From: Pedobacter sp. MR2016-24
GTDB lineage: Bacteria; Bacteroidota; Bacteroidia; Sphingobacteriales; Sphingobacteriaceae
DNA: 64,000 nucleotides
NCBI RefSeq assembly: GCF_026239655.1
Contig: NZ_JAPIVO010000005.1
Span: 454,603 to 518,602 of the forward strand
Direction: 5' to 3'
Numbering within the stretch: the stretch's first letter is position 1; every line of letters begins with the position of its first letter. This document shows, one piece after another, positions 54,577 to 63,738 of this stretch. The position numbers and the translations under genes are program-made. The notes beneath the pieces were generated by a model, which saw nothing but the letters and a program-made list of their open reading frames with translations, did not search any database and was not told the origin of the DNA.

Positions 54577-55419
54577 TTATTCTTTGTTGGCTTGCAAACC
54601 AGGAGCATCTGTAGGAAACTCCAGTAAGTTTAAGGCCAGAGCTTTGAGGTTTCCTACATACTGTAGCGGCGTAACTCCTGTATTTTTTTTAAACTCCTTA
54701 AAGGCGTGGGAATGATCATAGTAGCCTACTTTAAAAGCCAGATCGGTCAGTTTATCTTTTGGACCATCGCGCAATTCTTTTAAATAAATATTCTGCTTGA
54801 TGGTGTTCGCAAATCTTTTGGGTGGAATACCTACAATTTCCAGGAACTTGCGCTCTATACTTTTACTGGTATAACCTGTATAGTGCGCTAACTGGTTAAC
54901 GGTCATTAATCCTCCACAGGTAACAATACGATGAATTGACGACAGCACAATTTGTTGAGACTTGGCGATGTGATTCTTTGATAACCTGATTAAAAAAGCT
55001 TCTAGCAATTGAATGCGTTCAGGAATACTCGTACAATCTAACAAACTATCCATCACTATGCTTCCTTCAGCACCAGACAAGGACCGTAGGTCTATAATTT
55101 CATCCATGAGTTCATGCGCTGGAATTCCCAGTAACTGGTTAAGTCCGTGAGGATGGAAGACAACGATTAACAATGAGGTCTTGTCGACACTGAAAAGGTT
55201 TTTAAACGTATTGATCTGACCATAAATAAAAGCATCCGGCAACTCATCTGTAGCGTTCAATGTATTGATCTTAGCGATCAGCCTGTTTCTGAATGAAAAT
55301 ACCATCCCTGTATTTCCATCGGTAAAAAGACGGAAGGTCTTGATACTTGTAGTTTGGCTTTCTAGATACAGATAATGTTTAACCAGATTCGAAAGCTGCT
55401 TTGACGGTGGCAATTGCAT
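54577..55419 (-). CDS. AraC-family regulator (DUF6597-type N-terminus)
   Basis: A 280-aa regulator. The N-terminal part (MQLPPSKQLSNLVKHYLYLES) is of the DUF6597 type, and the C-terminal 100 residues are a double HTH AraC domain (MTVNQLAHYTGYTSKSIERKF, KLTDLAFKVGYYDHSHAFKEFK). The ATG at 55419 is used because the longer frame starts at TTG. Its promoter segment is duplicated 1515 bp further upstream. It probably controls the adjoining nitrilase gene. Confidence 0.93.
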   Translation of the reverse strand: MQLPPSKQLSNLVKHYLYLESQTTSIKTFRLFTDGNTGMVFSFRNRLIAKINTLNATDELPDAFIYGQINTFKNLFSVDKTSLLIVVFHPHGLNQLLGIPAHELMDEIIDLRSLSGAEGSIVMDSLLDCTSIPERIQLLEAFLIRLSKNHIAKSQQIVLSSIHRIVTCGGLMTVNQLAHYTGYTSKSIERKFLEIVGIPPKRFANTIKQNIYLKELRDGPKDKLTDLAFKVGYYDHSHAFKEFKKNTGVTPLQYVGNLKALALNLLEFPTDAPGLQANKE

Positions 55420-55433
55420 GTTTGATTCTTTGG

Positions 55434-55513
55434 TGATCAAAGTTAACCTACTTTTAAGTGGAGTACATGTACAATTGAGACATTGCCATAAAATAAGACT
55501 GAGGATTTTTTTA
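55434..55513. repeat. Direct repeat copy A (promoter segment of the AraC gene)
   Basis: This 80-bp stretch matches 56949-57028 at about 73 of 80 positions by eye. It contains the palindrome GTACATGTAC (55463-55472) and a minus-strand TAACTTTG box (55445-55438), which fits the -7 consensus and lies about 20 nt before the AraC start codon. Its outer end coincides with the stop codon of the TlpA gene. Confidence 0.75.
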
Positions 55514-56629
55514 GTTTGTGAATATGTCGATGCTATTATTTATTTTTTCAATAAACTCTTTATTAGAATTGTGTGATGTGATTTTATCTAAAAGATTACC
55601 CTGGCTGTCAAGTAGTAAAATGGTTGGCAAAATTGAAGGCGTTTTATAATGAAAAAACAATTTACGAGTTTCTTCAGCATCTGTCGAAATGAGCTGTGTC
55701 CAGGGCATCTTATATTTCTTTACGGCATTATCCCAGTTCTCAAAAGATGTATCAACTGATATTGAGATCATATTAAGATTTTTCTTTGTAATACTAATTT
55801 CATATACTCTTTTTAAAAGAGGAATTTCTTTTATGCAAGGTCCACACCAGGATGCCCAAATTATAATTATATTTAAGGTACGATCCTTGGGTTTCAGCAT
55901 TGAAATACTATCTCCTTCACTATTAATAAATTTGAAATTTATAGAATCATTTTTAACAGTTTCCCTACTTAGATTTAGTAACCTTTTCCATAGTCTTGTT
56001 TCTTTTATATCCTTGTCAAATAGTTGCAATGTTTCCTTTAATTGTCTGTTAGTTAGCAAACTGATATCTTCACTGATGGCGTTTAATAAATAGTAAGAAT
56101 ATGGATATTTCAAAACGTTTTCTTTGAATTTATTAAATCTTAATGTATCAACTGAAGATGTCGGAAAATCAAGTGTCACGTTATATAGTACCCATGATTG
56201 TTTTCCATTAACCGGTTCACTAACGTTGACGAGTTTCAATTTACCTGGTGCTTTAAAATTGAAGTCTACCAATCTGCCATTCACACAGATACCATCTTCT
56301 AAGATAAAATAACCAAATGCGTTCGGCTTACCCTGGTGAAGCTTGTGGGTAGGATACGCAAATAATCTTGTGGTGTCTGTTAGGTCCTTCGCCATCAGAT
56401 TTACCGTTAAAAATCTATTTTTTTTATCAGTTATTATTTGGAATTTACCATTATCGATTACTCCTGAGTCGATCACCTTATTTCCGTTATCCACATTGAT
56501 CAAAAAAATTTTTCCATCCGGCAAGCCTTGCAGATTACCTGTTATTGTAATTGACTGTTTTTGTTCACTATTTCTACATCCACAAAAAAGCGTAGTAATG
56601 AACATAATAGATATAAGTAGTGATTTCAT
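55511..56629 (-). CDS. TlpA-type thioredoxin lipoprotein with DUF4369
   Basis: A 372-aa lipoprotein (MKSLLISIMFITTLFCGC, lipobox FCGC). An N-terminal DUF4369 domain (ITITGNLQGLPDGKIFLINV) is followed by helices and a TlpA thioredoxin domain with active site WASWCGPC (about residue 265). Such proteins reduce periplasmic disulfides or assist cytochrome maturation. The ATG at 56629 is the family-like start. It sits between two copies of the same 80-bp promoter segment, an unusual position suggesting insertion or duplication beside the AraC gene. Confidence 0.92.
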   Translation of the reverse strand: MKSLLISIMFITTLFCGCRNSEQKQSITITGNLQGLPDGKIFLINVDNGNKVIDSGVIDNGKFQIITDKKNRFLTVNLMAKDLTDTTRLFAYPTHKLHQGKPNAFGYFILEDGICVNGRLVDFNFKAPGKLKLVNVSEPVNGKQSWVLYNVTLDFPTSSVDTLRFNKFKENVLKYPYSYYLLNAISEDISLLTNRQLKETLQLFDKDIKETRLWKRLLNLSRETVKNDSINFKFINSEGDSISMLKPKDRTLNIIIIWASWCGPCIKEIPLLKRVYEISITKKNLNMISISVDTSFENWDNAVKKYKMPWTQLISTDAEETRKLFFHYKTPSILPTILLLDSQGNLLDKITSHNSNKEFIEKINNSIDIFTN

Positions 56630-56808
56630 TTGAAACGTTTTAGATATTGCTATTAATCCTGCCACTGATAAGGCCATTGCAGGTATTCTACTATTTCACA
56701 AAAAATTGAGCAATCTCCTTCCTGAATAGTTTTCCTGACCACTCTCTTCAAAGTAATTTTATTTACCTGCAAAGTGCCTGTTGGTTATTCTAACTCCTGA
56801 TAAAGTAA

Positions 56809-56843
56809 AAATGGATATATTAAAAATTTTAATATATCCATTT
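56809..56843 (-). terminator. Perfect 17-bp-arm hairpin followed by T-rich sequence
   Basis: AAATGGATATATTAAAA (56809-56825) and TTTTAATATATCCATTT (56827-56843) are exact reverse complements around one central base. Read on the minus strand it is followed by TTTAC, so it looks like a terminator lying between repeat copy B and the TlpA gene. The rest of the 56630-57333 gap is AT-rich without a supportable gene. Confidence 0.55.
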
Positions 56844-56948
56844 ATTAACAACAATGAGTAACATATTATCCCCAACATGCATTTTACTAATTTTCTTGAA
56901 AACCATGATATGAATGGGATGTGGGTTAGTTATTTCAACACTGAACTA

Positions 56949-57028
56949 TGATCAAAGTTAATCTACTTTTAGGTGTAGTACATGTACAATTGAGACATTG
57001 CCATAAAATAAGGAAGTGGATTTTTTTA
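56949..57028. repeat. Direct repeat copy B of the AraC promoter segment
   Basis: This segment repeats 55434-55513 with about seven mismatches and includes the same GTACATGTAC palindrome (56978-56987) and TAACTTTG box. It is about 320 bp upstream of the TlpA gene and in the same orientation as copy A. Confidence 0.75.
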
Positions 57029-57333
57029 GGTCAATTAGTATACTGAATATCAAACATTTGCATGTTAGGAATTTATTTCAATAAAAATATTCAGATTGGT
57101 TAATCTTAAAATGATTTAGCTAAAAATGCTTGATTTATACATTTGGAAAATTTATTTGATCTATTAGATTTGTAATAAAAATAAGAACCCCCTCTTGTTT
57201 TGCATTGGAAAAATAGCGAAAACTAACAGCCAGAATTCTGCCGGGCTTGGTGATGAATATTGACGAGAATTTAATTTTAACCACATATAAAACCTGATAA
57301 AGTTGCTCCAGCTTAGCAATTTTAATTACGCTT

Positions 57334-57894
57334 ATGAAGTCAAGTGAATATTTTAAAAACTCATCAGAGGCGGAGCTGATGATGAGCCTCAGCCTTGGGA
57401 ACCGGGAAGCTTTTAATGAAATTTATCAAAGAAAGTGGAAAGAACTATACAACGCCCTATTCCATGCGCTTAGAGATCGGGAAATCGCAGCGGGAATGAC
57501 CATGAAAGTGATGGTTGCCTTCTGGAAAAACAGGACTAAGCATCTTTATCCGGAAATATATCCAAATCTGGTGAAGGAACTGCAACACGAGTTAACAATT
57601 TATTATGAACTGCCAGAGAATCATCCTGACAGGGTGTTGGCTATTATGGCTTTAGCCTATCTGTTACTGCAGCCATCGCAGATCAAAGCAGATCCGGCAT
57701 TATTTGATTGCATTGAAATATGGCTCGAAACTCAGCCTGAAAACAGGCAGGACATTTTCCGGCTGAATGTGTATGATGAATTGACAGTTGAACAAATCGC
57801 TATGCAACTTCATCTTACTGAAGAAGACGTAAAAGGAGAATTGCACCGGCTATTTCTCGCATTTGAAGCCTATCTGAAAAACACAAAGCCTTGA
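57334..57894 (+). CDS. Divergent sigma-70-like protein
   Basis: A 186-aa protein with the ECF layout but weak conservation: residues 12-65 resemble sigma-2 (LGNREAFNEIYQRKWKELYNALFHAL) and 140-180 resemble a sigma-4 HTH (LTVEQIAMQLHLTEEDVKGEL). The core promoter-melting aromatic motif is not clear, so it may be a degenerate or specialised sigma factor. No anti-sigma gene adjoins it. It is preceded by about 300 bp of AT-rich DNA. Confidence 0.7.
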   Translation: MKSSEYFKNSSEAELMMSLSLGNREAFNEIYQRKWKELYNALFHALRDREIAAGMTMKVMVAFWKNRTKHLYPEIYPNLVKELQHELTIYYELPENHPDRVLAIMALAYLLLQPSQIKADPALFDCIEIWLETQPENRQDIFRLNVYDELTVEQIAMQLHLTEEDVKGELHRLFLAFEAYLKNTKP

Positions 57895-58002
57895 ATCCTA
57901 AGTAAGGTAGACAGTTTGCACAATTGTCTACTCGCCATAACAGTAAAGATGAAAGGCAGAAATCTTAGCATAGCTAAAATCATAAAGTAGGATAACAATT
58001 AT

Positions 58003-58215
58003 TTATTGCTTTCCCTGCCTGATTCGTATGACTACAATGTTAGCGGCCATAATTGAAATACATAAAATAAATAAATCTGCAGCGAATTTTGTGGGAAAGA
58101 ATCCTAATTGATCGGCATAGGAAGGGTCAGTAAGTCTAGCCTCTGTTTGAACGTAGAAATTATAAGGCCAGCCTACCAGCCATGAGATGAGCAAGAAATC
58201 AATACGAAATGCCAC
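58003..58215 (-). CDS. Small membrane protein (70 aa)
   Basis: A 70-aa protein with two hydrophobic helices (IDFLLISWLVGWPYNFYV and AADLFILCISIMAANIVVI) and a short loop. This resembles fragments of DUF2798-type two-helix membrane proteins, which is uncertain. It is isolated on the minus strand between the sigma-like gene and the kinase/methylase operon. Confidence 0.55.
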   Translation of the reverse strand: MAFRIDFLLISWLVGWPYNFYVQTEARLTDPSYADQLGFFPTKFAADLFILCISIMAANIVVIRIRQGKQ

Positions 58216-58624
58216 GCTGGTTGATAAGGATATACTGTCAATTTCTTGTTCAATCCAACTGAATACTTGTAGTATAAAGCACTCTAATAAATGAAAGTAT
58301 TATTTGATTTATTAGAGTGGTTCATTGATATTATCACAGTAATAATATTTAGTAGAGAAAAAACTATTTGTGCCAATCTGAAGTGAATATTCAAAATAAA
58401 TCTCACTTGCAGATTTCTAACGCTATTACTCGGATAATAAGATTTATTAATTACCTAAATATTTATAAATAAAACACTATTTTACAAGAAAATAAAAAAC
58501 GACATTATTAAGGTTAATCAAAATATACACAGCACTGTACTTTAAACAATAACATATACCGAAGTCTTTTATATTTATAATAGAAAACATCTAAATTAGC
58601 AAACTTAACGCTTTATAAAAAAAT
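58216..58624. other. 409-bp AT-rich gap before the kinase/methylase operon
   Basis: No gene is visible. The main feature is a perfect inverted repeat at 58280-58319. The DNA from here on is markedly AT-rich compared with the preceding 20 kb, consistent with a horizontally acquired segment. No strong TAnnTTTG box was found; TATATTTA at about 58570-58577 is the nearest match to a promoter. Confidence 0.45.
58280..58319. repeat. Perfect inverted repeat, 13-bp arms
   Basis: CACTCTAATAAAT (58280-58292) and ATTTATTAGAGTG (58307-58319) are exact reverse complements with a 14-base spacer, 306 bp upstream of the kinase gene. It could be an operator, a terminator-like stem, or the edge of an acquired segment. 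Confidence 0.6.
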
Positions 58625-60790
58625 ATGAGCAGAAAATTTTTTATCGATGCACGACTGATCTTACAATTAGGTAGAGATAGTATCAAAGATCACACAACGG
58701 CGTTAGTTGAATTAATTAAGAATAGTTTTGATGCTGATGCTTCAAAGGTTGAGGTTGAAATTTATGCAAAAAGCGAAAAAAAATACATCAGAATTGCGGA
58801 TAACGGCTTTGGAATGACCGCTAAGGAAATAGAAGATAATTGGTTAAGAATTGGTTTTTCTGAGAAGAAAAAATCCAAAATCAGCAAAAATGGAAGAAGA
58901 AAAACTGGTGAGAAAGGAATTGGAAGAATAGCGTCTGATAGATTAGGATCTAGTCTCAGAATGCTTTCAAAATCATCGAACGATTCGCTTCAGGGGCTTG
59001 AAGTTAATTGGGATAATTTTGATGTTAGCGACAAAGCAATAGGTGATATTGAATTAAAGGATATAAATGATGGAATAATTAAAATACCGATAAAAGAAAA
59101 TGAGCCTCCCAGAAGTACTGGTACAGAAATGACAATCGCTTCTTTAAGGACTGAATGGGAAGAAATAGACATAAAAAACCTATATCAAGAATTGTCTTAT
59201 TTTTCTCCAATATTTAGTAATGAATTTGAAATAGAAATCAAGAATGATATTAATCCAGCGTATTCAAAGCAAGTTACCTCCGCAATATATTCGACAGCTG
59301 AAATACAGTTAACGTTACAGTATGATGGAAAAGACAACTTGATATACGAATTTCAAAACAAAATCAATCCGCTAAAAAATAAAACAGAAATATTTTCTTT
59401 AAAGCAATTTATGCAACAAGAGAAGTATAAACCTTTGGAGTGCGGACCAATTGAATTGAACCTATATTTCTTTGTTAGGAAATCAAGCATGCTTCAGGGG
59501 ACGACTTTTTCACTTACCAACCTGAAAGACTTTTTATCGGAAAACTATGGTGTTAAATTATATCGTGATAAGGTAGTCGTTAAACCGTATGGATTTTCAA
59601 ATAGCCAATTCGGACAAGACTGGTTAGGGTTGGATTCGGAAAAATCGAAAGACCCAGCAGGGCTAAGCAGAGAATCTTATAGAGCTGGATCTAATAATAT
59701 TGTTGGATATGCTTATTTTACTCGAGATGAAAATTCACTATTGAAAGATAGCGCGTCGAGAGAGGGATTAGTTGAAAATAAAGCCTTTTATGATCTTAAA
59801 GATCTAATAAATGCATCAATAACACTCCTTTCTGCTTATAGAGTAGATATAAATAAAAAAAGTCAGGAAAAAATTGTTGAAAGTGAGTCTACGAATAAGC
59901 ATATAAACTCAGTTAAAGCAAGATTATTATCGGTGGTTGAAAATATTGAAGCTATAAAAAGTAGCCTCGAAAATAAAAGCGACCCGAGAGCATTGAGCTT
60001 AGTTAGTACCATAGACACCATAGAGAATGTTATTGATGAAACGGAAAAAACTTTTGAAGACCTTTTAGAAGAAAAAAGAGTACTAAGTGCATTAGCGACT
60101 TTAGGAATATCTTCTGCTGTATTCGGTCATGAAACAGAAAGTGCTATAACTGTTTTCCAAGATTCTGCAAGTAATGCGAAGGGATATCTAACCAAACCTA
60201 TCCCTAATATTGATATTGCTGTTGAGCAACTCACCGTTGCACTAAAACAGGCAAAACTGATTTCAAGTTGGGGCGTTTTCGCCTTATCGAGGATAGAGAA
60301 AGACAAAAGAAAGCCAAGAAATAGAAGCGTGACAGATATTATAAAAAGAGTTTTAGAGCAAATAAAGCCCGCCTTAGATGCCCTCGAAATTAAAGTCGAA
60401 AGCAAGCTTGAAAGGGTGGTTGCGCTTACACATGCAATGGATATAGAGTCTATTCTTCTCAATCTTTTAACAAATGCATTTAGCGCAGTACCTAATTCTG
60501 AAAGGGAAAGAAAAATAAAGATTTTACTTAGCCATGAAAATAGAAATGACATCAAAGGAATGGTGATGTCTGTTTCAGATTCTGGGCCTGGAATTGCACC
60601 AGAGTATCATGAAAAAATTTGGACCGCCTTATTTACAACAAAAATTGGGAAAAAAGAAAGGCAGAGCGGAACTGGGTTAGGACTAGCTATTGTGAAGTCA
60701 ATCGTTACTGAACTAGAAGGTGAAATAACTTTGACTTCAGATGACGAAATTAAGGGCGCCCAATTTAATATTTGGTTACCACGAAAATAA
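58625..60790 (+). CDS. Double-GHKL ATPase / histidine kinase-like protein
   Basis: A 721-aa cytosolic protein with two ATP-binding folds. Residues 20-175 form an HSP90/MutL/MORC-like ATPase: N-box ELIKNSFDA, G1 ADNGFGM, G2 TGEKGIGR and G3 STGTEMTI. Residues 200-400 are a middle domain with GYAYFTRDEN and DSASREGLVENKAF. Residues 420-560 are coiled coil with a possible phospho-acceptor H502 in AVFGHETESA. Residues 605-720 are a kinase-type HATPase: N-box LLNLLTNAF, G1 SDSGPGIAPE and G2 GTGLGLAIV. It begins the operon, 4 nt before a receiver protein, so phosphotransfer to that protein is likely. Confidence 0.85.
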   Translation: MSRKFFIDARLILQLGRDSIKDHTTALVELIKNSFDADASKVEVEIYAKSEKKYIRIADNGFGMTAKEIEDNWLRIGFSEKKKSKISKNGRRKTGEKGIGRIASDRLGSSLRMLSKSSNDSLQGLEVNWDNFDVSDKAIGDIELKDINDGIIKIPIKENEPPRSTGTEMTIASLRTEWEEIDIKNLYQELSYFSPIFSNEFEIEIKNDINPAYSKQVTSAIYSTAEIQLTLQYDGKDNLIYEFQNKINPLKNKTEIFSLKQFMQQEKYKPLECGPIELNLYFFVRKSSMLQGTTFSLTNLKDFLSENYGVKLYRDKVVVKPYGFSNSQFGQDWLGLDSEKSKDPAGLSRESYRAGSNNIVGYAYFTRDENSLLKDSASREGLVENKAFYDLKDLINASITLLSAYRVDINKKSQEKIVESESTNKHINSVKARLLSVVENIEAIKSSLENKSDPRALSLVSTIDTIENVIDETEKTFEDLLEEKRVLSALATLGISSAVFGHETESAITVFQDSASNAKGYLTKPIPNIDIAVEQLTVALKQAKLISSWGVFALSRIEKDKRKPRNRSVTDIIKRVLEQIKPALDALEIKVESKLERVVALTHAMDIESILLNLLTNAFSAVPNSERERKIKILLSHENRNDIKGMVMSVSDSGPGIAPEYHEKIWTALFTTKIGKKERQSGTGLGLAIVKSIVTELEGEITLTSDDEIKGAQFNIWLPRK

Positions 60791-60794
60791 ATTT

Positions 60795-61454
60795 ATGAAA
60801 AATATTGGTCTAATTGATGACAAGGATGAAGCAAGACGAGCGTTTAAACTTAAACTTGATCTCGTACTTGAAATATCTTACCCTGGGTGGCAAATTATTG
60901 ACACTAAACCTTTTGCTGATAAGGAATCTTATAGATCATGGATCTTAGAGAATGAAATTAGTGTCCTAATCACAGATGAACGTTTAGATGAAGGGCCACT
61001 AGTCGGTGGTGGATTTGCTGACTATTTTGGATCTGATTTAGTAGTTTTTCTTAGAAATTATTTCAAGGACTTACCGATATTCTGTCTCACAAATGTGGAA
61101 ATAACCGATCAATTGAAAGCCTCGCTAAGCTACTTTAATTTGATTTTGGGAAAATCAAAATTCGATAGCGATCTTGACAATTATCTAAATCTTTTTGTAA
61201 AATCAGGTATATCTTTTTATACAGAATTTAACAATGAATTAAGTAGACTTGGGGAACTTTCGGAAAAGTATGCATTGGGTGACGCTACTGAACCTGAAAA
61301 AAGCGAATTACATACAATACAAACTAGATTGACATTGCCACATCTAAGTGAAGAGCTTAAGAGTCGTGAAGAATACTTAATACTTTTAGAGCGAAAAATT
61401 GAAGAGATAAAGGATATGAATGAAGTATTGTTGAAATATTTAAATAATAATTGA
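60795..61454 (+). CDS. Receiver (REC) domain protein without DNA-binding domain
   Basis: A 219-aa receiver protein. All key residues can be placed: acidic pair D8-D9 (GLIDDKDEA), acceptor D61 (LITDERLDEG), T99 (CLTN) and K120 (LGKSKF). The loop after D61 is long and glycine-rich (GPLVGGGFADYFGS). The last 50 residues form a coiled coil (EEYLILLERKIEEIKDMNE) with no DNA-binding or enzymatic output. The ATG at 60795 is preferred because it starts right at the receiver. It shares one base with the HNH gene (TGATG), so coupling is strong. Confidence 0.85.
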   Translation: MKNIGLIDDKDEARRAFKLKLDLVLEISYPGWQIIDTKPFADKESYRSWILENEISVLITDERLDEGPLVGGGFADYFGSDLVVFLRNYFKDLPIFCLTNVEITDQLKASLSYFNLILGKSKFDSDLDNYLNLFVKSGISFYTEFNNELSRLGELSEKYALGDATEPEKSELHTIQTRLTLPHLSEELKSREEYLILLERKIEEIKDMNEVLLKYLNNN

Positions 61455-62083
61455 TGAATTGGTTTCGAATTCCAAAAGAGACATCCCCCAGGCCTACTAA
61501 AGGCCTTTATTATAGTGATTGGAAAGAGGAATTATCATTTGAAGCGAAAGGTCAATGTGTTTATTGTGCAATAAACAATAGATCCTTTGGAGGCGTTAGG
61601 AATTTTCATGTAGAGCACTACAAACCTAAGTCCTTACCTGCCTTTATTGCATTAGAGCACGATTATTCGAATCTTTACTACGCATGCTCAATTTGCAACT
61701 GCTTTAAAGGAAATGCTTGGCCAAATGACCCTGATGAAAATTTTAATAATAATTCTTTCCCAGATCCTTCAAAAGTCGATTATTCTGAAATTTTTTTTGT
61801 GGAATCTGATTATAAACTGAAAAGTGACTTCGTTGCTGGTAAATATATAATTCAAAGAATATTTTTAAATCGACCTCAATTAGTTTTGGAAAGGCGAAAA
61901 AATAAGTTAACCGAGGAATTAAAAAAACAATTCGAAATAACGCGTGATACTTTATATCAATTCTCACTTAAGGATCCAAGCAATCCACTTATTAAAGTAT
62001 TCCTAAATGTAATAGAAACCTCATTCTTATTGATTGAAGAAAGTAAAATCAACCCTTACAACGCAGACCAGATACATCGATGA
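61454..62083 (+). CDS. HNH endonuclease of the kinase/methylase operon
   Basis: A 209-aa HNH nuclease. Zinc pairs are C35-V-Y-C38 and C78-S-I-C81; the catalytic core is F-H52-V-E-H55-Y-K-P-K, with N73 in DYSNLYYAC and N82 in CNCFKGNAW. This arrangement resembles the PtuB-type HNH of Septu and retron-linked defence. It overlaps the methyltransferase by 4 nt (ATGA). As the only nuclease-like domain in the operon, it is the probable effector. The ATG at 61454 is chosen over a TTG one codon earlier. Confidence 0.88.
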   Translation: MNWFRIPKETSPRPTKGLYYSDWKEELSFEAKGQCVYCAINNRSFGGVRNFHVEHYKPKSLPAFIALEHDYSNLYYACSICNCFKGNAWPNDPDENFNNNSFPDPSKVDYSEIFFVESDYKLKSDFVAGKYIIQRIFLNRPQLVLERRKNKLTEELKKQFEITRDTLYQFSLKDPSNPLIKVFLNVIETSFLLIEESKINPYNADQIHR

Positions 62084-63738
62084 CAGAAAATAAAAAAACT
62101 GGATCATATTATACACCGAAGATTTTATCAGATTTTCTAATCGCCCATATTGCTACATCAATTAAAACAATAGACGACCTTAGTATTTTAGAACCTAGCT
62201 GTGGTGATGGTCAGTTTATTCTCTCGTTGATTGAAAAAATTGATCTTTTCTCATCTTACAACTTGAATGTGAAAGTGGTAGATATCAATAAGGCGGAATT
62301 GGAAAAGACCTATAAATATTTACAAGAGATACCAAGTATAAATTCATCAAGCTATTGTGGTGATTTTTTAGAGTATTTTTTAAGCCAAAAATGCAAATTT
62401 GATATAATAATCGGCAACCCACCCTATGTGAACAAAAAAAACATGAATGAAGACAGTATTGGGTTTTGTGAATCAGTTCATCATCTAGCGAGGAAGTATA
62501 GTAATAAAATAGTATCAAAAGGAAATATTAAAAATATCTGGCCAGCCTTTGTTGAGGCTAGCGTGATGTCTCTTAACGACGGAGGCATATTATGCTTTGT
62601 ATTACCAGCTGAAATACTGCAAGTAAAATATACAAAAGAACTTAGGGAGCTAATTCGTTGTGAGTTCGAGAAGGTTGAGGTCTTTGCTTTTAATGAGCTC
62701 ATATTTGACGGTATAGAACAAGATGTTATTGCATTGATTGGTTATAAAAAATCTAGCCAAAAAGAATTACGAGGTGTTTCCTTTTTTCAAGTTGATTCAT
62801 TAAACGACTTAAAAGAACCAAAATTTACAGAAAAATATAGCAATATACATCGGACTAATCTTGATAAATGGACAAATTATATATTATCTGATGAGGAACT
62901 CAATTTAATTCATAATTTACGCTCTGGAATAGGAACTATTAAGTCATATTGTGACAAGGTAGAAGTAGGAATTGTAACTGCGGCAAATGACTATTTTATT
63001 CTAAGCCAAACCGACGTACTATTTCATAAACTAAATGAAATAGAAAGTTTAATAAAACCTATTTTACCAAAAGGAACAGCAGTCCCTCATACTTTAGAAT
63101 TTTCAACCGATCATTTTAACTCACTATTAGAAAATGACAAAAGGGTAAATTTTGTAAATTTTCCTAACAAACCTCTAATAACGCTTAGTCATATCGAAAA
63201 AAAATACATTGGTTTAGGGAAAGAAATTAGAGATGCAGAAGGTAAAAGTTTAGATCAACGTTATAAGATGATCAGAAGAAAAAATTGGTATAACGTACCT
63301 AGTATCTGGCAATCCGACGGCTTTTTTATAAAACGCTCCGACAAATATCCTAAGGTTATCGTCAACAGTTCTGGAACCAATGTTACAGATTCATTTTACA
63401 GAATCAATGTCAATAGTAATCATTCAATAAAATCCCTTGCATTTTGTTTTTATAATTCATTAACAATGTGCTTAGCTGAATTGGAAGGACGATATTATGG
63501 CGGAGGGGTATTAGAGCTTACTCCAAATGAATTTAAAAGTTTATCTGTACCGTATAAAGAAATTACTGATCAACAGTTTAAGGAATTGAATTTGCTTATT
63601 GAAGCTAATGCAGAACTACATGTAATTTTGGATTATACAGACCCAATTGTTTTGGATAATCAACCTAGAAGTGTTGTTGATTTATTGAGAGAATCTCGAA
63701 GGAAACTAAGCTCTAGGCGATTGAAATCAAGCAAGTAA
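62080..63738 (+). CDS. Adenine-N6 DNA methyltransferase (Eco57I/TaqI-like, no nuclease domain)
   Basis: A 552-aa DNA methyltransferase. Motif X is TGSYYTPKILSDFL, motif I is LEPSCGDGQF (SAM binding), motif IV is IIGNPPYVN (N6-adenine catalysis) and the target-recognition part is C-terminal (EVGIVTAANDYFILSQ, YGGGVLELTPNEFKSL). No nuclease or helicase domain is fused, unlike many type IIG enzymes, so cutting would fall to the HNH protein encoded before it. The stop is at 63738; about 260 bp of gene-free DNA then run to the window edge. Confidence 0.92.
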   Translation: MTENKKTGSYYTPKILSDFLIAHIATSIKTIDDLSILEPSCGDGQFILSLIEKIDLFSSYNLNVKVVDINKAELEKTYKYLQEIPSINSSSYCGDFLEYFLSQKCKFDIIIGNPPYVNKKNMNEDSIGFCESVHHLARKYSNKIVSKGNIKNIWPAFVEASVMSLNDGGILCFVLPAEILQVKYTKELRELIRCEFEKVEVFAFNELIFDGIEQDVIALIGYKKSSQKELRGVSFFQVDSLNDLKEPKFTEKYSNIHRTNLDKWTNYILSDEELNLIHNLRSGIGTIKSYCDKVEVGIVTAANDYFILSQTDVLFHKLNEIESLIKPILPKGTAVPHTLEFSTDHFNSLLENDKRVNFVNFPNKPLITLSHIEKKYIGLGKEIRDAEGKSLDQRYKMIRRKNWYNVPSIWQSDGFFIKRSDKYPKVIVNSSGTNVTDSFYRINVNSNHSIKSLAFCFYNSLTMCLAELEGRYYGGGVLELTPNEFKSLSVPYKEITDQQFKELNLLIEANAELHVILDYTDPIVLDNQPRSVVDLLRESRRKLSSRRLKSSK

